Positions 30,471 through 40,668 of a DNA stretch of 64,000 nucleotides are shown one piece after another. Position numbers and translations under genes: made by a program. Source of the stretch: Euwallacea fornicatus (taxonomy: Eukaryota; Arthropoda; Insecta; Coleoptera; Curculionidae). The DNA lies in the NCBI RefSeq assembly GCF_040115645.1, contig NW_027096045.1:310001-374000 (forward strand), in the 5' to 3' direction. Within the stretch, counting starts at the first letter, position 1. The number at the start of each line of letters is the position of its first letter. The notes under the pieces were generated by a model that saw nothing but the letters and a program-made list of their open reading frames with translations, was not told the origin of the DNA and made no database searches.

Positions 30471-32169
30471 CTAGGCTAGCCGAGGGAGTGGAACTTCTAT
30501 TGGCTCTTCATTTGACTGGTTGTTCTTCTGACTCCGATTCCTCAGTCGGGGTTGCAACAACTTTTTCCATGTTAAAGCTGCCATTGCTCCTATAATTATA
30601 ATATACATTAGTAATGTCCACACACTAGGGGGTGTGTAGAGGTCGTTGTCCGTCCAGCTGCCGCTTTCCTGCTCCTCATAAACTTCATGTTTTAGCTTAT
30701 GCAGGTCATCTAACTCGAGCTCGGGTAGGTGAATGCTCAAGTTTAAGTTCTGTCGGGGTGGAACGTCCGTGATAATTTTAGGTAGCAAAATGGGCTTCAG
30801 AGTGTTTTCCATAATCCTCATGGTATTCGTTGCCTGTTGGTTCCCGATGCTTAACTTACATCCCTTTGGAATTTCATATAGATATGTCCCGTGCAAGGTT
30901 TTGGCTTCTGTTTGTCCATTTTGGCACGTTAGCTGGGCTATTTCTTCTGTAGGACTTATTACAATCCATTTATCTGACACATCTAACCTATTTAAAATTA
31001 TTCTGTCTATTTTTATTAACGTTTGAGTACAGTTCGAAGGATTTTTCACTAAGTTTATTAACTGTATTTCACAAGGGGTTTCTGGCTGATTTCCCGTTAA
31101 GTCTGTTTCATAGCACAAGTATAGTTCTGGCTTTAATTTACGACACTCGCGGTGAAAGTACGCGTGGTACAACTGGCTCTTTACAAGGTACTTCCCTTTA
31201 GGTATGATTGCCCTAAACTGACCCTGAATGTAAACGGGAATAGAATACAAATGGTAATAAGAAAATTGCAGATTCTGAACAGTAGGAATGTGTAAAATGT
31301 ACGTGATTCGATAGTCCGATAGGAAACACTCCAGTTTTGTTATTTCTTCGTATTTAACTATATTTTCCAAAGTTATAGGTAGTGGTAGATTGGTCCTTCC
31401 TATGTCGTTGCTTAACTCCGTGAGTGCAGTGAGTAGATCCCTTTGGTCCATTATGCTTGGGTGCATGGTATTTAATCTTGCAAATACCAACGAGTTTTCG
31501 ACATCTTGTAGGATGGTGTTGATTATCTCGTACATATCAATTATTTCGTTGACAATTTCCTTCAAAAAGGAACAATTTCTATCGTCGATCACATCCTTGA
31601 TATAAGGTACAATTTCTTTCAATTTTTCCTCCAGTATTCTATCATTGTCGTAAAGCTGTTTTAGCGTTTTGTTAAACCTTTCTAAAGCCAACACTGTCAT
31701 TCTTCCTTGAGTTACAACTTGAGTTTGAGTGAGCCTTTGTTTCGCACGTAATTCTCTAATTAATTTGTCGTATTTTTGACCATCTTCTGCGTCCAAATTT
31801 CCCGTTATCGCTTTGAACACTGCTCCTAATCCATCCACGATTCCTCGCTTTGGTCGATTTGTTTTAGGAAATATTCGGTAAAAGCGGTTTTCAACTTGTT
31901 CCTGTATTGCCTTCATGATCTCGTAAAAATTGCGGAGCTCATTCTTATAAGGGCTTGGATGTGTTGTCGTTTCCCAATTGCTGGTCAAATTATTTATTTT
32001 TCTTCTCAGCTCTTCTAGTTGTTCTGCTACTGGTCTTAAATCGTTGTAATGAATGAAACTGTGGCTTCCATCAATCAATACTGCCTTTCCCAGTTCTAGC
32101 GGTAACATTCCCGGATTTCCCTTGAGTTCCAACAGTGTGACATCCCTAGCTTGTCCCGTGACTAGGATG
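30471..32169 (-). CDS. env: Env of E5 (second exon)
   Basis: Intact F-type Env on the minus strand, with furin-type site, fusion peptide and anchor. It is of the CQNGQT form and has the silent bases shared with E6-E8 (caacagg and attatgg on the coding strand). The exon start is the acceptor next to 32169. Confidence 0.88.
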
Positions 32170-32225
32170 CTGTAAATGTTTTTCCTTCGTTTACTTATAT
32201 GTACATGGTTTGGTTTGAGTCTAAT

Positions 32226-35200
32226 TTACTCCTTATTTCTACTTGGATTAATACATTTGTGACGGCTGGGCCGTTTTAGATTGTCTATGTTCACTTTCCT
32301 TCCAGACTGATTTTCGACAAATTTCCTTTCTCTATTTACAATTTCCGCTTTTGCACATGCTTTAAATTTGTCTCCTAATTTTTGTCTAGGATTCTTTATT
32401 CTTTCACGCACGTCATCTCCTTCTTCAAACATCGTTGGGTCGTCCCGATTTACATTTCTCTTTTCCATTAAGCGTACTTTAGCCTCGGTCATTCGCCTAT
32501 TCATTTCTCCGTACAACAATTTCGTCCTTGCTTTGTGTTCAGTTACATAGTTGGTCATTAAATTTTCATTCATAGTGATGTTGAATGGATCCTCACTTCC
32601 TAGGTGTCCGTTCACAATTTCCATTGGTTTGTATCCCGTTGTTGAATGAATTGAATTGTTGTATGCTAACACGGCGTACTTGACCTTCTGTTTGATGGGT
32701 GTCTCTTCTTGACCTTGGTTGTTCAGCAATCTTACGTGTTCTGCTATTGTTGAGTGGAATCTCTCCACAATTCCATTCGATTGGGGATGATCTGGCGTGC
32801 AGAAATGCGTTTCTACTTTATGGCTTCTTAAAAGTTCGGCAATTACTGTATTCTTAAATTCTGTCCCATTGTCAGCGATTATTTGAATTGGCACTCCAAA
32901 ATGGGAGAAGAAAGTTATTAAATTGTCCGCTACTTCAGTTGCCATCATTGAATCCAAAACATAGGCTTGGGCAAATTTCGAAAAACTATCCACAATAGTT
33001 AGAAACTTTGTCTTTTCTAATGTATATGTGTCTATGTGGACAATTTCGAAAGGCTTTGCAGCTGTAGGCGTGATGTTGTACTTCGTCTTGATGGGGTTCC
33101 TTTCATATTTACTACGCTGGCAAATTTCACATTGTTCCAAGTAATTTTGTACTGTATCTCTTATGTTTGGCCAGTAATATTTGGCTTTTATTCTCTGCTC
33201 TGTCTCTTCTATGCCCCTATGGTTTGTTTTGCTCTCATGATAAGCCTGTATGATTTCAGGTATATCTGCTTTTTCTTCGACATCTATTAATTTTGTTAGG
33301 CATCGCTTGAATTTGAGCGATGGCCATTTAAAATTTTTACGTATAGTTTCACAAAATTTAGGGTAAATATCTGGACTTTCGAAGTAAAGGGAATACAGTT
33401 TTCCTGGGGCCACATTCTCTATGACAAACTTCATTAAATAGTGATCGAAGTCATCATCTGGCAATTGTAGTAAGTATCTTCGTTTTTTCCCAAATAGTTC
33501 TAATTTCTTTAATTTTGCAGGTGTATGCAATACTCGTGACACAATCACCTGATTGGCTCCATAGTTAACAGCTGATTCTACAATTGGAACTCCTACGATA
33601 GGATCTTGATCCTCGTTTGTATGTACAGTTTCATTCTCATCCATTGGGGTTGGTTCTTCCATCCTTTCTGTATTTTTTGCCTCTGTGTCTGGTTCAACTA
33701 TCATTGATAGGTTTTCTGGTTCATTTCTTGTTTGTCCACTTGTACCCGCTTGTTCCAAATCTCTGTTGAAGTCCTCCATATATCGCACTAACTCTTGAAA
33801 TCCGTTCGTTTCTTTCGTGTGAATTTCCACGCGACTCAACGCATCGGCATTCGTATTTAGTTTTCCCTTTTTATAAATGATTCTATAGTCGTATTCTTCC
33901 AGCTTAATTCGCCACCTTAGTAATTTGGACGAAGGGTCTTTCAAGTTAAATAGCCATTGTAACGGCTTATGATCAGTGACTATATTAAATTTGTTACCAT
34001 ACAGGTAGGGCCTGAAATACTTCGTTGCCCAAACTAAACACAAACACTCCTTTTCTATCGTAGAATAATTTTGTTCGGATTCGTTTAATGTGCGTGAGGC
34101 GTACGCCACTGGCAAGTCTTGTCCAATAGGGCCTTGTGACAAAATTGCTCCTAATGCGACATTACTGGCGTCACAGGTGAGGTTAAAAGGCTTTGAGAGG
34201 TCGGGATATTGTAAGATAGGTTCATTCATTAATATTTCTTTACAGGTCTCAAAAGATTTAACAAATTCTTCATTATGTTCAATTTTCGCTCCTTTCTTGA
34301 GACATTTAGTTAGAGGTTTGGTCAACTGCGCAAAGTTATTAATGAATTTCCTGTAGTATCCCACCAAGCCAAGGAATCCTTTAATTTGCTTTGGGGTTCC
34401 TGGAATCGGGTAATTTTTTACTACTTTCACTTTTTCCGGGTTAGGTCGAACTCCTTCTGGGGTTATAATATGTCCCAAATAATTTACTTCCTTCCTCAAA
34501 AATTCACTCTTGTCGAGTTGGACCTTGAAATTGGATTTTCTAAGTCGATTAAAGACTGCTCTTAAATTTTCCAAGTGCTCTTGTAAGGATGTTGAGTAAA
34601 TGATTATGTCGTCAAGATACACTAGACACCTTTCATTCTGCAATCCGCTCAAAATTCCATCCATTGCTCTTTGGAAGGTCGCAGGTGCGTTTTTTAATCC
34701 GAAGGGCATTCGGGTATATTCATAATGCCCTCCTTCGGTACTAAACGCCGTCTTTGGTATATCTTGTTCCCTCATCTCAATTTGGTGGAAACCACTCGCC
34801 AAATCAAGGGTCGAAAAATACTGACACTTCCCCAGTTTATCCAGTATATCAGTTATATTGGGTAAAGGGTATTTGTCGTCGATAGTTTTCTCATTGAGTT
34901 TGCGGTAATCCACGCAGACTCTCCATTTGCGTTTTCCAGACGCATCCATCTTCTTAGGAACTACCCAGATTGGGGCTGACCAAGGTGAACTGCTATGTCT
35001 AATGATTCCCTGGTCCAACATTTTATCTATTTGGCTCCTAACTTCTTCTTTATGTATGAAGGGGTACCTGTACGACTTTACGTACACTGGCTGTTCATCA
35101 GTTGTCTTGATAGCATGCTTTGTTTGACTAGTAAACGTCAAAGGTATGCCTTCTTGATAGAATATGTCCGAAAATTCGGTACATAATCGTAGAATTTCTT

Positions 35201-35990
35201 TCTTCTCTTCTCGATTAAGATGATTAGTCCTAATCTGCGATGTTTCCAATTTCCTCCCTCGATGGGTATCCATTGTGTTTACATCAATTGTTTCATGCTC
35301 TAATATTCCTTTGTCTAACGCCTCGACATCGAATGGTCGGGTTAAATCTATTATCTTTGATTGGCATGATCTATTTCTTATCACGACTAAAGCGTGACCA
35401 TCTTTCGTCTTTGTTATACAACTTGGGATTTCACATCCATTTATCTTCCGATAATCAATCAATACCTCTCCATCTCGGATATTTGTTTCAATTCTAACTA
35501 CTTTTTCTATCCTTGGTTCCATTTCTATATGGTTATTCTGTACATTTGTCCAATACGTTTGGAATGGTATAGTGGCATAAGGGGTAACCATTTTATTTTT
35601 CCGAAAATCTAATTGGGCTTCTAACAGTTTCAAATTATCTAATCCCAACAATCCATCAAAGGTTCCATGAAATTTAAACAAATAAAATTTCAGCAAAGTG
35701 TATCGGGGTAATTTGAAAATTTCCGAAGCTGGTATCGTTGTACTAAATTCATGGGCTGATTGTTGTAATGCGGTTGAAACTATAAAAGGGTCTTTTTTAA
35801 TTTGGTTCGGAGCTATCTTCCTAGCAGCTTCCGGGTTTATAAATGATTTACTTGCACCACTATCAATTAAAAATTTAAGATTGTGTTCAGGAAAAGTAAT
35901 ATAGTTTAGTTCACTGCCCTCGGTGTTATTCAGTGTTATTATCTTTGGTTTTATGTTTCGTTCTCGTCTGGGCCAGTTTCGAGAAAATTC
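32226..35990 (-). CDS. pol: Pol polyprotein of E5 (B-type spacer)
   Basis: Intact; all catalytic motifs are kept. B-type spacer (ERMEE, NEDQD) with one private Asp-to-Glu change (NEPENLS). Other private changes lie near the protease: a silent ttc for ttt near 35718 and a silent aac for aat near 35905. In the frameshift window an A-to-G change on the coding strand (near 35965) alters one codon in each frame, silent in gag and Lys-to-Glu in pol. It shares a silent base with E7 (gataaaatgttgg near 35020). Confidence 0.94.
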   Translation of the reverse strand, partial: EFSRNWPRRERNIKPKIITLNNTEGSELNYITFPEHNLKFLIDSGASKSFINPEAARKIAPNQIKKDPFIVSTALQQSAHEFSTTIPASEIFKLPRYTLLKFYLFKFHGTFDGLLGLDNLKLLEAQLDFRKNKMVTPYATIPFQTYWTNVQNNHIEMEPRIEKVVRIETNIRDGEVLIDYRKINGCEIPSCITKTKDGHALVVIRNRSCQSKIIDLTRPFDVEALDKGILEHETIDVNTMDTHRGRKLETSQIRTNHLNREEKKEILRLCTEFSDIFYQEGIPLTFTSQTKHAIKTTDEQPVYVKSYRYPFIHKEEVRSQIDKMLDQGIIRHSSSPWSAPIWVVPKKMDASGKRKWRVCVDYRKLNEKTIDDKYPLPNITDILDKLGKCQYFSTLDLASGFHQIEMREQDIPKTAFSTEGGHYEYTRMPFGLKNAPATFQRAMDGILSGLQNERCLVYLDDIIIYSTSLQEHLENLRAVFNRLRKSNFKVQLDKSEFLRKEVNYLGHIITPEGVRPNPEKVKVVKNYPIPGTPKQIKGFLGLVGYYRKFINNFAQLTKPLTKCLKKGAKIEHNEEFVKSFETCKEILMNEPILQYPDLSKPFNLTCDASNVALGAILSQGPIGQDLPVAYASRTLNESEQNYSTIEKECLCLVWATKYFRPYLYGNKFNIVTDHKPLQWLFNLKDPSSKLLRWRIKLEEYDYRIIYKKGKLNTNADALSRVEIHTKETNGFQELVRYMEDFNRDLEQAGTSGQTRNEPENLSMIVEPDTEAKNTERMEEPTPMDENETVHTNEDQDPIVGVPIVESAVNYGANQVIVSRVLHTPAKLKKLELFGKKRRYLLQLPDDDFDHYLMKFVIENVAPGKLYSLYFESPDIYPKFCETIRKNFKWPSLKFKRCLTKLIDVEEKADIPEIIQAYHESKTNHRGIEETEQRIKAKYYWPNIRDTVQNYLEQCEICQRSKYERNPIKTKYNITPTAAKPFEIVHIDTYTLEKTKFLTIVDSFSKFAQAYVLDSMMATEVADNLITFFSHFGVPIQIIADNGTEFKNTVIAELLRSHKVETHFCTPDHPQSNGIVERFHSTIAEHVRLLNNQGQEETPIKQKVKYAVLAYNNSIHSTTGYKPMEIVNGHLGSEDPFNITMNENLMTNYVTEHKARTKLLYGEMNRRMTEAKVRLMEKRNVNRDDPTMFEEGDDVRERIKNPRQKLGDKFKACAKAEIVNRERKFVENQSGRKVNIDNLKRPSRHKCINPSRNKE

Positions 35991-37261
35991 TTATAAGAAT
36001 AATCTGCAGATGCAGCGTCGCACCGACTTCCCACGTGGTAACTTGATCCGTCCTGTTGTTCAGTGGATTCGTTTCCATATCGTCTCGCCTTTGGGTCGCC
36101 ATGGTATTTTTCGTCGTAGACAGCTTGGTCATCGATACTCCTGTTTACGCTGGTGCTATAAAGTTCTTCTGCGATGATATTTTGTGCGGGGTTATAGGGT
36201 GGTCTATTTGGATTATTAAAATACGTCCTATTGGGGTAATAACCTCCCGAATTCTGTCTGTTCGTAAATCCGGTTCTCCTCGTCGAAACACTCATCGGTG
36301 TGGGTTTTGGCAAGGGTTGATTTGGATTCGATTTGAAGACGTTAGTAGTCACCCTTGGTGGTTGGAAATTCTGTCTAGCTTGCGATGGCTGATACGTTGG
36401 CCTTGGTGTATGATTTACTGCTGTATTTACATGGGCTCCTGGTCTAAATTGACCAGTGTGATTATTCCTATATGACGGTCTAGGGTTGAACCTAGGTCTA
36501 GGTGTGTAGTTTGTTGCATTATGCACTCTATTACTGCCATTATTACTGCTGCCACTACTATTATTTTGCAAATAGTGTGTGTTGTCTTCCTGTGTTACAA
36601 ATTGCAATGCTTCTGGCAAATCTTTTGGTCGCATACAGCGTATTGCTGTTCCTAGGGGCTCTCTTAGTCCTGATAGGAATGTTTTCAGCGCCAAGTTATT
36701 GTATAGATCCTTTTTTACAGCTTTCCCTATCTCCGTAGTTTCGTGGGCATTAATATAAGAACATAACAAGTTTAGTATATGCAGAACCCTATCGTAAAAT
36801 TCGTTAGGGGTTTCGTTTTGTCGTTGTTTAAGCATAACTAAGTCCATGTTTAAACATGCCTCATCCCTCTGATCCGCAAAATGCCTTGTCAAAATTTCCT
36901 TTAGTTCCTCCCAGTTGTTGACGTTTTGTGTTCCCAATACCAATTTAGCATTCCCAGATAACTTTCCAATAATACAATTTAGCAAGAAGGTATTTTGGAA
37001 GTGGTTGGGTTGTTGGGCAACGTAAAAGGAATCGATCAAGGATTGACATACGCCGAGGTAACGGCCAAGATCATTAGGGCTCCCATCGAAATCTGGGACA
37101 CACCTCAAATACTCAGTTTTAAACTCAACCATTTTTACGTTACTGTTTCTTACAAGTTTACGATTTCTAATTGGGACTGAGCGATTACAATTAGGGCCTG
37201 TCAAAGGGGTATCAATACTCAGGGATTCAAACTGTTCAAGTACCTCGTTAATCTCTGACAT
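35951..37261 (-). CDS. gag: Gag of E5 (B/A mosaic tail)
   Basis: Intact, 436 residues. The tail is B-type through SYRNNHT and A-type from PGAHVN onward (SQARQ), with the switch between about 36457 and 36439. E4 has the opposite order of types a few bases away. The final codons include gag in place of gaa (synonymous), which breaks the A-rich string considered for frameshifting. Confidence 0.92.
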   Translation of the reverse strand: MSEINEVLEQFESLSIDTPLTGPNCNRSVPIRNRKLVRNSNVKMVEFKTEYLRCVPDFDGSPNDLGRYLGVCQSLIDSFYVAQQPNHFQNTFLLNCIIGKLSGNAKLVLGTQNVNNWEELKEILTRHFADQRDEACLNMDLVMLKQRQNETPNEFYDRVLHILNLLCSYINAHETTEIGKAVKKDLYNNLALKTFLSGLREPLGTAIRCMRPKDLPEALQFVTQEDNTHYLQNNSSGSSNNGSNRVHNATNYTPRPRFNPRPSYRNNHTGQFRPGAHVNTAVNHTPRPTYQPSQARQNFQPPRVTTNVFKSNPNQPLPKPTPMSVSTRRTGFTNRQNSGGYYPNRTYFNNPNRPPYNPAQNIIAEELYSTSVNRSIDDQAVYDEKYHGDPKARRYGNESTEQQDGSSYHVGSRCDAASADYSYKNFLETGPDENET

Positions 37262-37438
37262 AAAAAATCTTGTACAAAAATTATTAACCAGTTGTACTTA
37301 CCAAAATAGCACGATGCTCGACACAAACATTGATTTTACTACAGTTTTACCGTACACGTTACACGAAGGTCTCTCACGGTTAGTTCACTACTCAGCGATT
37401 GAATATTGATTCCGTGATTGATCCGTACGACTGCGCCA
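37262..37438 (-). promoter_or_regulatory. Primer binding site and leader of E5
   Basis: tRNA-Ser site at 37428-37438. The leader ATG frame begins at 37330 and the donor cut lies at 37302/37301. Same sequence as E2 on the opposite strand. Confidence 0.83.
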
Positions 37439-37750
37439 CTTATCTTTCCGTATTCCTCGGAAGACTTTTTAAAAAAAATTAAACAATTACTATATTTTAT
37501 GATTTAATATAAACTTGTAGTTAACACAACACTAACAAGAATTATTAAGTATAACGGTAACAATACAGTAGAACGAGCTTTGGTAAGTTACAATGAAATC
37601 AACGTGAGTTGAATATTACTGTCGATCGATTGTCAGAGTGAGTCCCGAAGGTCCAGCGCAATGTGGTTTTATTGTTTGATTCTGCAAGCTCAGCAAGTCT
37701 GGGCCGCGTCTCTTTAGTATGGTGGCTTATGGTAGCATCCCCATATAACT
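37438..37750 (-). repeat. 5' LTR of E5 (313 bp)
   Basis: T8 form; reads as identical to its 3' partner. Its right edge meets the CGTA duplication and satellite, and the E6 5' LTR begins 1118 bp further on in the opposite direction. Confidence 0.95.
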
Positions 37751-38868
37751 CGTACAATTTGGCGATATCTCGCAAACGGTACAACCAATTTTGTTCAAAT
37801 CGTCTCCTTTTGGCAAAATAAGCATAATAAGGCCTTAAACGGCAAATCGTCAATTTGGCTCTAATAGAAGCGGCACTTTTTGGCCAAATCGTACAATTTG
37901 GCGATATCTCGCAAACGGTACAACCAATTTTGTTCAAATCGTCTCCTTTTGGCAAAATAAGCATAATAAGGCCTTAAACGGCAAATCGTCAATTTGGCTC
38001 TAATAGAAGCGGCACTTTTTGGCCAAATCGTACAATTTGGCGTTATCTCGCCAACGCTACAGCCAATTTTGTTCAAATCGTCTCCTTTTGGCAAAATAAG
38101 CATAATAAGGCCTTAAACGGTAAATCGTCAATTTGGCTCTAATAGAAGCGGCACTTTTTGGCCAAATCGTACAATTTGGTGATATCTCGCAAACGCTACA
38201 GCCAATTTTGTTCAAATCGTCTCCTTTTGGCAAAATAAGCATAATAAGGCCTTAAACAGCAAATCGTCAATTTGGCTCTAATAGAAGCGGCACTTTTTGG
38301 CCAAATCGTACAATTTGGCGATATCTCGCAAACGGTACAACCAATTTTGTTCAAATCGTCTCCTTTTGGCAAAATAAGCATAATAAGGCCTTAAACGGCA
38401 AATCGTCAATTTGGCTCTAATAGAAGCGGCACTTTTTGGCCAAATCGTACAATTTGGCGATATCTCGCAAACGGTACAACCAATTTTGTTCAAATCGTCT
38501 CCTTTTGGCAAAATAAGCATAATAAGGCATTAAACAGCAAATCGTCAATTTGGCTCTAATAGAAGCGGCACTTTTTGGCCAAATCATACAATTTGGCGAT
38601 ATCTCGCAAACGCTACTACCAATTTTGTTCAAATCGTCTCCTTTTGGCAAAATAAGCATAATAAGGCCTTAAACGGCAAATCGTCAATTTGGCTCTAATA
38701 GAAGCGGCACTTTTTGGCCAAATCTTATGATTTGGTGATATCTCGCAAACGCTACAGCCAATTTTGTTCAAATCGTCTCCTTTTGGCAAAATAAGCATAA
38801 TAAGGCCTTAAACAGCAAATCGTCAATTTGGCTCTAATAGAAGCGGCACTTTTTGGCCAAATCATACA
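37751..38868. repeat. 139-bp satellite array, about 8 monomers
   Basis: Satellite between the 5' LTRs of E5 (-) and E6 (+). Transcription from both LTRs would run away from it. It contains the cgtacaattt, cttatgattt and catacaattt monomer kinds, plus single variants such as ggcattaaacagc near 38526. It ends with TACA, the left duplication of E6. Confidence 0.95.
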
Positions 38869-39181
38869 AGTTATATGGGGATGCTACCATAAGCCACCAT
38901 ACTAAAGAGACGCGGCCCAGACTTGCTGAGCTTGCAGAATCAAACAATAAAACCACATTGCGCTGGACCTTCGGGACTCACTCTGACAATCGATCGACAG
39001 TAATATTCAACTCACGTTGATTTCATTGTAACTTACCAAAGCTCGTTCTACTGTATTGTTACCGTTATACTTAATAATTCTTGTTAGTGTTGTGTTAACT
39101 ACAAGTTTATATTAAATCATAAAATATAGTAATTGTTTAATTTTTTTTAAAAAGTCTTCCGAGGAATACGGAAAGATAAGT
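38869..39181 (+). repeat. 5' LTR of E6 (313 bp)
   Basis: T8 form; same as its 3' partner by eye. Confidence 0.95.
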
Positions 39182-39357
39182 GGCGCAGTCGTACGGATCA
39201 ATCACGGAATCAATATTCAATCGCTGAGTAGTGAACTAACCGTGAGAGACCTTCGTGTAACGTGTACGGTAAAACTGTAGTAAAATCAATGTTTGTGTCG
39301 AGCATCGTGCTATTTTGGTAAGTACAACTGGTTAATAATTTTTGTACAAGATTTTTT
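39181..39357 (+). promoter_or_regulatory. Primer binding site and leader of E6
   Basis: tRNA-Ser site at 39181-39191, leader ATG at 39289, donor cut after 39317. Same as E2. Confidence 0.83.
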
Positions 39358-40668
39358 ATGTCAGAGATTAACGAGGTACTTGAACAGTTTGAATCCCTGA
39401 GTATTGATACCCCTTTGACAGGCCCTAATTGTAATCGCTCAGTCCCAATTAGAAATCGTAAACTTGTAAGAAACAGTAACGTAAAAATGGTTGAGTTTAA
39501 AACTGAGTATTTGAGGTGTGTCCCAGATTTCGATGGGAGCCCTAATGATCTTGGCCGTTACCTCGGCGTATGTCAATCCTTGATCGATTCCTTTTACGTT
39601 GCCCAACAACCCAACCACTTCCAAAATACCTTCTTGCTAAATTGTATTATTGGAAAGTTATCTGGGAATGCTAAATTGGTATTGGGAACACAAAACGTCA
39701 ACAACTGGGAGGAACTAAAGGAAATTTTGACAAGGCATTTTGCGGATCAGAGGGATGAGGCATGTTTAAACATGGACTTAGTTATGCTTAAACAACGACA
39801 AAACGAAACCCCTAACGAATTTTACGATAGGGTTCTGCATATACTAAACTTGTTATGTTCTTATATTAATGCCCACGAAACTACGGAGATAGGGAAAGCT
39901 GTAAAAAAGGATCTATACAATAACTTGGCGCTGAAAACATTCCTATCAGGACTAAGAGAGCCCCTAGGAACAGCAATACGCTGTATGCGACCAAAAGATT
40001 TGCCAGAAGCATTGCAATTTGTAACACAGGAAGACAACACACACTATTTGCAAAATAATAGTAGTGGCAGCAGTAATAATGGCAGTAATAGAGTGCATAA
40101 TGCAACAAACTCCACACCTAGACCTAGGTTCAACCCTAGACCGTCATATACGAATAATCACTCTGGTCAATTTAGACCAGGAGCCCATGTAAATACAGCA
40201 GTAAATCATACACCAAGGCCAACGTATCAGCCATCGCAAGCTAGACAGAATTTCCAACCACCAAGGGTGACTACTAACGTCTTCAAATCGAATCCAAATC
40301 AACCCTTGCCAAAACCCACACCGATGAGTGTTTCGACGAGGAGAACCGGATTTACGAACAGACAGAATTCGGGAGGTTATTACCCCAATAGGACGTATTT
40401 TAATAATCCAAATAGACCACCCTATAACCCCGCACAAAATATCATCGCAGAAGAACTTTATAGCACCAGCGTAAACAGGAGTATCGATGACCAAGCTGTC
40501 TACGACGAAAAATACCATGGCGACCCAAAGGCGAGACGATATGGAAACGAATCCACTGAACAACAGGACGGATCAAGTTACCACGTGGGAAGTCGGTGCG
40601 ACGCTGCATCTGCAGATTATTCTTATAAGAATTTTCTCGAAACTGGCCCAGACGAAAACGAAACATAA
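39358..40668 (+). CDS. gag: Gag of E6 (A-type)
   Basis: Intact, 436 residues; reads as identical to the Gag of E2 including the whole A-type tail (SYTNNHS, PGAHVN, SQARQ). The pol frame opens within its last 40 nt. Confidence 0.93.
   Translation: MSEINEVLEQFESLSIDTPLTGPNCNRSVPIRNRKLVRNSNVKMVEFKTEYLRCVPDFDGSPNDLGRYLGVCQSLIDSFYVAQQPNHFQNTFLLNCIIGKLSGNAKLVLGTQNVNNWEELKEILTRHFADQRDEACLNMDLVMLKQRQNETPNEFYDRVLHILNLLCSYINAHETTEIGKAVKKDLYNNLALKTFLSGLREPLGTAIRCMRPKDLPEALQFVTQEDNTHYLQNNSSGSSNNGSNRVHNATNSTPRPRFNPRPSYTNNHSGQFRPGAHVNTAVNHTPRPTYQPSQARQNFQPPRVTTNVFKSNPNQPLPKPTPMSVSTRRTGFTNRQNSGGYYPNRTYFNNPNRPPYNPAQNIIAEELYSTSVNRSIDDQAVYDEKYHGDPKARRYGNESTEQQDGSSYHVGSRCDAASADYSYKNFLETGPDENET

Larger units (their letters stand above)
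30136..37750 (-). mobile_element. Errantivirus copy E5, complete, minus strand
   Basis: 7615 bp in reverse orientation, flanked by CGTA (30132-30135 and 37751-37754). The empty site reads ccaaatCGTAcaatttgg, so the insertion split the dyad of the monomer in its loop. It faces E4 tail to tail and E6 head to head. It has a mosaic gag tail and a few private changes. Confidence 0.96.

Noticed and set aside
36056..36475. Open frames opposite gag (139 codons), pol (84-88 codons) and env (71-97 codons)
   Set aside because: They lie antisense to well supported gag, pol and env, recur in every copy only because the sense sequence recurs, and resemble no known protein.
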